From: Maea johnstoni
Taxonomy: Eukaryota; Annelida; Polychaeta; Spionida; Magelonidae
Assembly (NCBI GenBank): GCA_963942565.1
Contig: OZ012690.1
Coordinates: 9,402,565-9,466,564, forward strand
Length of the DNA: 64,000 nt
Direction: 5' to 3'
Program-made: the position numbers and the translations under genes
The notes under the pieces: generated by a model
Seen by the model: the letters and a program-made list of their open reading frames with translations, nothing else
What the model was told of the DNA's origin: nothing
The model's database searches: none
In this document: positions 1 to 12,300 of the stretch, in pieces
Numbering within the stretch: position 1 is the stretch's first letter
Layout: each line of letters begins with the position of its first letter

Positions 1-230
1 AAACTAACAATATGAACTCACAAGGGTTTGACAGGTTTCGTGTGAGTATTTCCTTATTGTTGTCAGCAGAGACAGTTTGAAAATGCAAAAGGTCCATTCA
101 TCCTGCGGATGAAAATAGCAGGCAAGATGGCCGCCCCCAAATCTCAGCAAAATACTTGATGAGATTGGCCTTCACAGTATGAGTGAATGGAGGTTGCCAG
201 TCTCTGAGTTATATATGTCTCTGTTTTCAG

Positions 231-372
231 GTTGCAGGGTGAGTCAGCAGCGGCCAGACCTGAACTGCAGCCTGCCTAACATAACTGGCAGCAACTGTAC
301 TCTACTGCTGAGCAACATGACAGACGGCACCCCGGCCAACAGAACCACCAACCCCAGTGAGGAATATTTCAT
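231..372 (+). CDS. SLC6 exon: extracellular loop 2
   Basis: The acceptor is ctgttttcag and the donor AT|gtgaga. It encodes the glycosylated loop between TM3 and TM4: five N-glycosylation sequons (NCS, NIT, NCT, NMT, NRT) lie within about 35 residues, next to cysteines that could form the family's loop disulfide. It ends in NPSEEYF, the family's usual lead-in to TM4. Phase 2 out. Confidence 0.9.
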
Positions 373-3300
373 GTGAGAATTACTTTTTTTTTAAGTATAT
401 GTGAGGATGACTTCATTTCCCAGGGTTCGATTTTCCCAGGGGCCCAGGGGCATATGCCCCTAGATTTTGCTGTGGGCCCCTAGATTTTTCAGGCTAGGGG
501 CCTGAAATAGTATATATGATAATACAGAAATCCTGTTTTTGAGCACTTATCTTATCAAAAACCCTTTTCGGGCCCATATAGCCTGAAATCTTAAGTGTCA
601 GACCCTGTTTCCATAAATGATCTAAAGCATAAAAAATATTGTAATTTCTGACCATGTTTTGTTTCAAGAATTATATTAGGGAGGGCACGACGTTAACTTT
701 TGCAGCGACTTGCCCCGTAGGGCAAGTGAGATTCAATTTTCACTTGCCCCACTCCAACTTTTACTTGCCCATGAAAAGTTGTATGTTTCATTATATTTCA
801 TTTAAAACCAAGTAGAACATAGTTCTGGCATGTGAAAGCATATTTTCTAGGACAAGCTTGGATGCCAGACCACAAAACTAGCACACATTCTCAAAAGTAA
901 ACCTGAAATATACAAAGTGTACTTTCCCAGTGGGGCAAGCGAGATGCAGTTTTCACTGGCCCCACAGCTATAATTTACAAATTCTACTTGCCCAGGGCAA
1001 TGGGGCAAACACCAATGTCGAGCCCTGTAATAGGGATATCTTTTTCCATAAATTGTGTTTCAGAAGCATGAGTTAACCTAAAGCATAAAACATTGTAATT
1101 TCTGAGCAAGTTTTCTTTCACTACACCTGGTAAAGCTCTTTATTAAGCAAACATGCAGTCATGAGCATTACAAAGCAACAATCAGAAGTAAATTAGGACT
1201 TTTTGAAAAATGATGGGATTTACTATTAAATATTTAGAGCGAAATAGTAGGGTTATGAAGAAATAAATTCCATATATGGGCATCAACGATAAGCACCTTT
1301 ATTAAAAAAAATTCTTCTTTTTTTTACGATTTATTTGATGACCTAGTACACCTGACAAGACCACTAAAATATGGTTTTTTGAATTATTTTTTTTAAATTC
1401 TATTTTCACTATGAATATAATAAGGTTGTTTGTTACATATAAAGACCAATGTATACAAGTATTTGTTCCTCCTGGTAGAAGTATTAGGCTTCTTCACTGA
1501 GATGTTCACAGGAATGTCATGTTTGACAGTCGAGCAACAAATAAAAAAATGATTTTTAAAATAAAAAAATGTTTTCTTTCAAGATAATTTTTCCTTGAAT
1601 GAACAAGAGTGTTTCAGAAGGATCAGTTCTAAATTTTGACCATACGTGTATTCTGTTCTAGGAATTTTGTACTGGACATTTCTGACGGCATCCACGAACT
1701 GGGCCACATTCGGTGGCACCTGGCTCTCTGTCTCCTGCTCTGCTGGTTGATCGTATTCCTCATCCTGATCCGGGGCGTCAAATCCGCCGGAAAGGTCGTC
1801 TACGTCACCGCGACCATGCCCTATATCATCATGCTCGCACTTCTCATACGCGTCACCACCCTCGGTAAGACAGGGCACCTGGACGGGATCCGGTTCTTTG
1901 TCTCGCCGAAGTGGGAGATGTTGTTAAAGGGCAGAGTTTGGAGCGACGCGGCATCACAAGTGTTCTTCTCGCTGGGCTGCGCGTTTGGCGGGTTGATGAC
2001 ACTAAGTAGCTACAACAGATTCCATAACAATATATACAGGTGAGATATTGGAAAATACATGCGTTCGTACGTATGTACAGAAGTATATACATACATTCAT
2101 ACATACATACACATATACATACATACATACATACACACAAACGTACACACATACATACATGCATGCATTCATATATACATACATAAGCATACACACACAC
2201 ACACACACATGCAAGTCTCTTTGTTGTCACAATGTTTTATATTGGAATGTTACATTTATACAGGGTGTTGTGATATAGCCCTGTATATTTTTTTCAAATT
2301 GCCATTGTTTGCCAGATCAGTTGTCAGATCATTTAGATGCTCTAAGCTAACCTTTTGTCATTCTAATACCACTGTAGGATAATTCTGTTACATATTTTTT
2401 TACAATTGTATCATCAAGAATATAATCAAACAATTTTTATTGTTCAAAAGCATATAAGAAAACTGTCCTTCAAATATTGTCCAAATTTATACTTTTGGCC
2501 AAGTTATGATTAGTTTGCACAATGGCTGGCCTAAAATCGCTGTATGTAGCTACCTCCAATACTGTATATGGCTTTAATCGGATCTGCTAAAATTTCGCTT
2601 TACTGCCCTGCTGGTGGGTATTTGTGCCACTTTAAATTTGCATATTCAAGCACTCAAACTAAATATTTTTCACGATACAGATAACTATGTGAAGGATGTT
2701 ATTTTGGCGCTATCATTGGGAGCGCGAAAATAGACTAAAATTAAATACCTGTAAAAAATAGCAGTTACACTGTAGGTGTCTGCTGGTATATTCAGTAGAG
2801 CAAGGGTTAACAAATTTTTCTGTCTTTTTCAGGGATGCTATTACGATAGCTGTTAGTAATTCGGTGACAAGTGTTTTCTCAGGGTTCGTAATATTCTCTA
2901 TTCTCGGCATCATGGCGCAGGAGTCGGGACAGGAGATTTCTGAAGTCACCTCGGCAGGTGAGTCGACATTGCGAATTTAGGGGTGTGCCCAATAGTCGCA
3001 TTGTCGCACCAGCATGTGACAGAGACACCAGAACATGCGACAGACTTAATCCCCCTCACTTTAACTGTACTAATATATCAGAACATTCTTTGTTGAGCCA
3101 AGCAGATATTTCCACTTATCTATGATTTTGGTGCAGATTTCATTCAAAAACATGTGAACCCAATTAATTGCTACTTGTTATTGCTTGATCCATTGGATCA
3201 ATGGGTCTCCATTGGTCTTAATATTGCTCAGACTTGAGCTCAGGGAATTTGGAATTTCGATTTTCTTCACATTTTCTACCATATTGCGGATAAGTCGTGA

Positions 3301-6300
3301 CTAGCAAGTTGTAAGTAGTTTTAAAAAGGACCCAGCAAAAACCACCACCTCACCCCAAGTCACTGGCAACTTTCTCACATGCCCTGGACGGGATTAAGCC
3401 TGGGCAGTGTTGAATGACAGGTAGCAGTCAGTGGCAACACCTTAGACCACACAGTCAGCCAGTGACTTTGGGGTTAGGTGGTGGTTTTCGCTGGGTACTC
3501 CGGTTTCCTCCACCTGTTACAATTGGCTAGTAACCACTTAGCCGCAATATGGCAGAAAAAGTGACAAAAAATGAAATTCCAAATTCCAAATTCCACGCAG
3601 CCAGTAAGGCCAAATATTTTTGCCAACATATTTTGTGATTATGTTTGTATATTTCTCTGTAGGCTTTGGTCTTGCGTTCATCGCATATCCCGAGGCCGTG
3701 ACGAAGATGCCTGTCTCGCCGCTCTGGTCGATCCTCTTCTTCTTCATGCTCATCACGCTCGCGCTCGACTCGCAGTTCGTAATGGTCGAGACGATCACGA
3801 CGGCCATCATAGACGAGTTCTGGGACACGCTGCACAAACGCAAGCTCTGGGTCATCAGTTCTGTCTGCACAATAATGTTCCTCTTGGGACTACCGCTTAC
3901 GACAAGGGTTAGTTAATTGTCGTCTGGAATTTTTCAACTTTTGCCTATTACTTTGGAGTCTGGAATGGTTTTATAAAATATTTGAAGGAGAGTTGTTGGT
4001 AATGTTCTGATTGACATTTCTCCATCAAATATTTTCTTAACAATGCGTTTGCCTGCAAGATTTTATCAAAATAATCTGGCTGCTTTTGACCACTTTGAGT
4101 ATTTATGGGTTAAATAAGCTGTGGGTCATCAGTTCCATCTGTGCCATCATGTTCCTCTTAGGGTTGCCGCTTACAACAAGGGTAGGCAAATTGTAGTCTG
4201 GAATTTTTCAACTTTTGCCTATAACTTAGGAATTGAGAATGGTTTTGCTAAATCTTTGAAGGAGAGTTGTTGGTAATGTTCTGATTAACATTTCTCCATC
4301 AAATATTTTCAATGCATATGATAGCAATACAAAAGTGTTCAATGCAAATATGGGCAATTCAAAAGTGTTTATTACAAATGTGGATGATGAAATCAGAATA
4401 TGATTTTAACCCTCTCATGTTGGTATTCATTGGAAAACACTCGCTGAGCACTATCCGATGAGTACCCCATTTGCCATGTTTTCAGTCATTTCTCAGTATT
4501 TTGTCATCATTTCATGTTGACCAAATTAGCAACCTGCAGTGAAAGGGATCATATCCTACAATAAAGATATATTTTGCCTGTGATATATATTTTTTTGTTT
4601 TCCAGGGTGGTCTGTACGTGGCCTTTCTCATGGATAATTACGCTGCAAAATGGTCGACGCTTGTCATCGGGTTCATTGAGTGCATTGTGCTCGCCTGGGT
4701 GTACGGACATAAGCGATTTGGTGCTAATATTAAATCAATGATTTCTTCCACGCCCAGTTTCTTATGGACAATCCTGTGGAAGTTTGTCGCTCCTGTAATC
4801 ATACTGGTAAGAATCTTTGATAGAATTGGTATTCTAGAATTAGTAGTAGTGGTAGTCAATATGTACCGTATTTGTCCGGACCCCTATCAACTGCAACCAC
4901 AACTTTTTTCTGAATAATTGTAGGAAGAAATTAGCCACTAGCAGGGTTAACATAATATGAGTGATTTCTGGACGACTTTGGGTTAAAGTAGCCTAAGCAT
5001 TAGAAGGGTTAAACATAATCAGCTTAGTATCATTGAAAATATCAATGAAATATTATCAAAGAAATAACAATATCCTCTTGTATTGCATATTTTTCAAAGA
5101 AGCTGTCCAGATATTACTCCAGAAATTATGTTAATTTTTTTTCTGATTTCTGTGTTGCAGTTTGTGCTGTGTTTTAGCTGGTACAGCTACACGCCGCTCA
5201 AGATCCATGACTACACCTACCCTGACTGGGCTAACATCCTGGGTTGGTCAATAGGTGGCGTCTCATTCCTTGCAATACCCATCGAGGCCGTCGTACAGTT
5301 CTGCAAGGCCAAGGGAACGCTCAAAGAGGTAGATTTCATTGATTTGGAATATTTTGTATTTTTGATAATATTTTTGTAGTTTTATCTAATCGTATCGATC
5401 TTAATGTCAAAAGGAAAATGTAATTTGCGTACAGTATTAAATATTCAGGGTATGGACAATAAGCACTTCAAATTTTTGGTAACGATATACTCATTTAGGC
5501 CTAACGATACACCTGCACCTGACAGTCATCTAGATCTATGATGCTTATGACAATGATTTCATATTGGGGGAGATATTTTGATGGTGTTAGAGGCAATTTG
5601 TATGTATTGTATGCTTTATTGACTGTACATATATACATTTACAAAATCATTTTTGTAAATATTTCCCACTCTAAATAGTTCCTGAAAAATGCACTTGTCA
5701 AAGAGTTATCAAAAAATTAGTTAACATTTATTTTCAGTTGCTAGAAGTTTGAGTTAAAAGCATGCATTGTTTTCTTAGTTTGTTATATACACTGCCAACA
5801 TCTAATTCCTGCACAAAACGCCTGGGCAGCACAGGCATAATACATGACCGTGCGCCCGATTGCCACCCAGTTTCCTGGTCATGGATGCTTAGATGACCCA
5901 ACAATTGAACGCAGCTTTGATTCGCAATTTACATGGGTCATTGATGTGCTTGGCTTATTTTTTGACATATAATCCATGGGTAATTATACAACCAGGCATT
6001 GGCAGACATCTGGTTGACTGGTGCAGGAATTAAATGTCTGTACTGTAGGTTAGAAGTTTGAAAATAATTAACCCTCTATTGGAGGTTTTTCTAGTGTTTT
6101 TGTCTTGTTTTGTTTTGTTTTTGATTTATCCATATACCTACTGAGGTCCTAGAGGTCTGTTTAATTCGCACAAATTTGCTGACTATATCATTTTTTCCTC
6201 TCGCACTTTGAATGGGTCTGGCTATTTTGGCAATATCTTAATGACAAAAGTGTTTAACTTGTGAGAAATGTGAATCGGATCTCAATCTGCAATTCAAATA

Positions 6301-9300
6301 TTTTGCCATTTAAGAATATCTGCAAATCATTTTATTCTGCATAAGAAACTATCTGAAATAACATTTTTTATCCTTAGGTTTTGATAAACATTCTTTTTCC
6401 TAAAGATCGTTTTGATGAAACATTGGCGCCAAAATAACAAGCATATTTTGTAGCACTACAAACAGGAATGGCGTTCAGCAATATGTCAATAAAAACAATA
6501 TTATTTAAAGGAGAATCTTTTCTGTGAGATTGAAAACCAACCTTTAATCAGGGCCAGGTTGCATAAAATGACTGAAGATCAGGATTTCCCCCTGGACCTT
6601 AACCCATTAGTGCTCACAGCAGCCAAAAGCGGCCTGACAATTTTGATGAAATCTCTTAGGTAAAAGCAATGTTAGAAGAATATTTGAAGGAGAAATGATA
6701 TTCAGAACATAACCAACACATCTCCTTCAAATATTTTGTAAAATCATTCTTTATTCCAATATTATCATCAAAAGTATCAAAGAAACAGACGACAATTTAT
6801 AGAGTATCTCTCAAGCATTAATGGGTTTAAGAAACCTTAAAGGGCTATTCCAGAAAAAAGGGAGCAGGAACATGTTCTTAAAAAAATTGTTATGGGCGGG
6901 GTCTGGAAAAGCCCTTACGGAATTCCTAACCTTAAGATGTTTTATGCAATGGGGCCCATGCGTTTTTGTCTGGAGCATTGTGGTTTGACGTACTGAGCTG
7001 GATATTTCGGTGATGGATATATGTTTGATGGTTGTTGGTGTTTCTTTGCAGAGACTAGTGTTTCTGGTGCAGTCGCAATTAGAGCCCGCTAGTCCTCCTC
7101 CTCCTCCCCCTCCTCCTCCTCCTCCTCCTTCTATTCCCAGCATGTTGCCGTCGTCATCATCTTCGTTAGCTGTGGACTCCGCGCACGACTCGATTGAAAC
7201 CAAATCGTTGTGCTGCTTTCCTGATTTTATGGTAAACATTTAAAAACAAACAGGTTCTTCTCTTAGCCACAAAAGTGCAATTTTTTCTCTCTATTTTATA
7301 CGCAAGCAGAAGTGGCAAAAAATTTATTGTTAAATATGATTAACATTTTACCTACATTTTTTAAACCCGTTTACACTCATAGCGACCAAAACCAGCCTGA
7401 TAATTTGGGAAATCTTTTACTTACAAAAGCATTTTCTGAAAAACATTTGAAGGAGAAGTGTTGATCAGTAGCAACTCTCATTCAAATATTTTGCCAAATT
7501 TTGCTTAATTCCCAAAAAATTTTCAAAAGTATGACAGTAGCAGAGGACACTTTCTAAAAGAACTCATGAGTGTGAATGGGTTAAAAGACCAAAAAGATTC
7601 TTTTATGTTTCAAGAGTTGTACATTTATCAAAGAGGAAGTAGATCAAGTCAAAAAAACTGACATTTGGATCAAATATAAGTATTCATCATCATCTATTAA
7701 CCCTTGATGTACTAACAGCTTGTGTTGTAATTGTATGACTTTAACCATTTAAAACATTTGAACTTTTTCTGAGTCTTGCGAATGGCTTGACATTGCCGAA
7801 AACTAATCTTACACAAAAAATCAGATGCTCTAAGCATAATTAGGTGGACAGCATAATCCTAAGATTATCTTGTAGTTGGAATGGAAAAGTTTGTAGCAAT
7901 ATTAATTCAATTTTATTTTGATTTTGATAATACTATCGTCTTTTATTGGTTCAATATTTTAACACATTCATACCTGTAGCAGCCAAAACCACCTGACTAT
8001 TCTGGTGATATCTTTCTACCAAAACGGTTTACTTGAAAATATTTGATGAAGAGTTGTTCATTGAAACTTCATCTACAAATCTCCCTCAAATAGTTTGCAA
8101 ATTAATGCTTCATTCTAAAGTTATTTTCAAAGGTATGACAAGTCCAGACGACATTTGTCAAGTAGATCTCCAGGTATGAATGGGTTAAATATCTGTTTGT
8201 TGCACGATTGTTAGTTTATTAAAACAAAAAAAATCGCTCTTGCATTGTTTTGTATTGTATTTTGCATTGCATTGTATTGCAATGTAGTGTATTGCGTTAT
8301 AATGTATGGTATTGCATTGTAATGCATCGTATTGTATTGTATTGCATTGCAATGTAGTGTATTGCATTATGATGTATTGTATTGCATTGTATTGCATTGC
8401 AATATGGTGTATTGCATTGTAATGTATTGTATTGCATCGTAATGCGCTGTGTTACATTGCAATGTATTGTATTGCATTGTAATACATTTTATTGCACTGT
8501 AATACATTGTATTGCACTGTAATGCATTGTATTGCATTGTAATGCATTGTATTGTATTATATTGCATTGTGCTGTAGAAAATCAAGCAGATAACGCACCC
8601 TAGACCTGACTGGGGTCCGGCGCTGGAGAAACATCGTGACTACAACGAGTATTATCAGTACCAGGCCCAGGAGGCCAACAGACCTTCACAGGAAACATTT
8701 GCTCAAGGTAGGACTTCTGATGTTTGTCACTTTTTCTTCAATATTCAGCGTCAGTGTAGAATGAACAACTTCAGAGATTTGTAAAAGTAGAAACTTCCCA
8801 ACATTTAATAGTAACTCAAGGTACATCTAGCACATGGTCAGAGCACAGTGACCAGAGAGAGAGAATCACTCAAGTAGAACATGTGCAGTCCAAACCTAGA
8901 CTAACTCGCCAGTCCATCCTTGGGTAGTAAACACTATAGATTGACGACACAGTTACTTACGATTAAACACAACTAATAGACTGGCGCAGGCTTCTTTGTG
9001 ACCAGCCAGTTACTGGTAGTGGAACAATATTTTTGCTTAACCCTTGGATTGCTGAATTACTTGATGCAATCTACCCTGCCAACTACTAGTGTTGGGACGA
9101 TCATCGATTATAATCGATAATTAATGGTTTACCTCTCTGATTCTGATTAATCGATTACAAAACTGGCAATCGATAATAATCGGAAAAGGTGACACCTAGT
9201 GGCAAAATATAGAACTAAATGACAGACATGTTGTCAGCTTTCCTGCTTTGAAACTAAGCTCCAAAAACGCTTCAAAACGAAGTTAAGGTAGGTGCTAATA

Positions 9301-12300
9301 GCAAGTAATTGTCATAGACTATCACTTATTATTAGGCTCTAGACCTCTAGTACCCAATTACTGCAAAAGTGCGATGAACTGATTATGATCGATAATCGAT
9401 CGGTTGGCTGTAACTGATTATCGATCATGAAATTGCAACCGATTCCCAACCCTACCAACTACATTGTTTTTGGTGCCTGGTAACAAAATTGACCATTGGC
9501 GGTTTTAGGGGCACAACTTGAATTTTTAGGAGTTACCCCAACTTTCCATAATTCAAAATAAAAGTCTTTAAAATGGATTTGCTGTGGGTCATGTACAGGC
9601 TTACTCGTTCTAGGAAGGAAATTTGATTATCGATTATCATCACTTTTCTGAGGGAGAAATACTTATACTCGTTGTAGGAATTTTGATTACATGCACTGAC
9701 ATAAGTACTTGCCTGCTTGCCGCGGCAGGAGAAAAGTACATTTTGGTTTGTACTTCACTTACCGGAATGGGCAAGCTCATTTCCTGAACACTGCACATCT
9801 TTATATAGAAAATGGCACAATTACCCAGAAATATTACAAAAAATGAAACAAAATTTTAAAATAAAATGGTTTTCAAATCATTAAGTCCATGATAAATGAT
9901 ACATGCCATTCTAGCATATGGCATTACTTATTTTGGGCAAGGCAAAAATTATGTCAGTTAAAATTATTTACTACTTGCCCGGCATGGTAATTTAGTTTTG
10001 AAACTTAAGTTGGTGCCTGGACTATCTAATCATTGTAGCCTTTTCTGCCATATTCAGGCTAAATTTGATTAGCAAGTTATTAGTGGTCGAGAATTCGGGT
10101 GATCTGGATTAAAATGGAGTTGCACTTGTGAATGGTAAAATAAGTTTGCCTTTGGACTCTGCATGTCATTTTCTCCTTGTATTAATGATGTGCAAATTAA
10201 AATATTTTTCTAACTTTCAAATGCTGTTCTATTGTTTCTAAATTTGAGCTATAATCCCTAGTTTTTTTTACCATCGCAATAATAGAGACGTTCATATGTA
10301 TGGGTATTGACTAACATACTAGTTTTTGCTATAGTGTTATAATATTTTTGGACTCATAATTATTATTTCCTCTAATATTTTCAGACACAGGCATTTTTGC
10401 CACAACCACAAGTGCCGTACCGATGCTGAATATGTATTTTAATCCTGATTTGCAAGAAGAAAATGTAGCTCAAGTTTCCAAGACAAAAGGAAGCAATGCA
10501 AAAAGTCCCAAAACTCCAACTTCCAATAACATTCGCTTCAAGTTTGACCGTGATCCTAAAGGTAGGTTAACTCTTATACTGCTGGTGGCTAATTTGGCCA
10601 ATACAAAATCATGCATAAAATTTAAAAATTTACTGAAACCCTGTCACATGGGTACTTATCTGAGAGTACTCAGTGAGAGCTATCCCATGAATACCAACAT
10701 GACAGGGTTTAGATGGTTTTCAAAAATCTTTGCAAAGTAACCTTAGCATTGGAAGGGTAATAAATCCATTGATTCTCAAAGCGACCCAAAGCAGCCTGAC
10801 AATTTTGATGACATCTCGCAACCTAAAGCTTAGTTAAGAGAATGTTTCAATGGAAAATTGTTGATTATGACGTTGCCAATAAATCCCCTTTAAATATTTT
10901 GTTGAATTTTGACAAGCCAAAAGAGATTGTCAAAAGTATCATAGATTCAGTTGTAACTGGTGGAGGAAACCGGAGTATGCGGTGTAAACCACTGCCTAAC
11001 CCCAAGTCACTGGCAACTTTCTCACATGCCCGTGGTGGGATTCGAACTCGGACAGTGGTGAAAGACAGCTAGCAACGCCTTAGACCACACAGCCATCAGG
11101 CCATGCCCCCACTCATGGTAGAATGATATTCTTTACATACAGGGCTCGACATTGGTGCTTGCCCCATTGCCCCGGGCAAATAGAATTTGTAAATTATAGC
11201 TGTTGGGCAAGTGAAAACTGCATCTTGCTTGCCCCACCGGCAAAGTACGCTTTGTATATTTCTGGTTTACTTTTAAGAATGTGTGCAAGTTTTGTGGTCT
11301 GCCATCCAAGGTTGTCCTAGAAAATATGCTTTCACATGCCAGAACCATGTTCTACTTGGTTTTAAATGAAATATTATAAAACATACAATTTTTCAAGGGC
11401 AAGTGAAAGTTGAAGTAGGGCAAGTGAAAATTGAATGTCACTTGCCCTACGGGGCAAGTCGCTGCAAAAGTTAATGGCGTGCCTTGACATATGTAGCTTA
11501 TTTTTTCCGTTCTGCAGATGGTATGCAGCCCACGTCAGCTGATCAGGGCGTGATAGTTTGCCGGAGACGGAGGCGGAAGGTTCCCATGGAGGACAAAGCT
11601 TCACAAACAGACGACTTCCTGTGGAAGGTGGGTTTTAATGGCTATTCAACGGCAAAGAAATAACATTAATGATGATGATGATGATGATGATTATAATAAC
11701 AATGATAATAATAACAATTATAATGATGATTACAGTTATGATAACAATAGTTCTTATAATGATGAAAATAATAATAGTACTGATAATGATAATAGTAATA
11801 ATAAAAATAATGATAATAATAATACTAATAATGATAATGATAATAATAATGATAATGATTATGATAATAATAATAATATTAATATTAATGTTGATAGTAT
11901 TAACAATGATGATAATAATGATGATAATAATAATGATATCAATATTAATGTTGATAGTAATAAAAATGATAATAATGATGATGATGATAATAATAATGAT
12001 AATAATAATGATAATAATAAAAGTAATGTTGATAGTAATAAAAATGATAATAATAATGATGATAATGATAATAATAATGATATAAATAATGATGATGATA
12101 ATAATAATAATGATATAAATAATGATGATGATAATAATAATGATAAATATGATAATAATGATGATAAAAATAATAATGATGATGATAATAATAATAACAC
12201 TATCGAAATGTGTAACTGGTCCATATCTTGAAGATTGTGATGCCAGACAATCAGAGAAAATTGGTTCTCCCCTGTGGCAAAAGATGGCGCCTTCCGTAGC

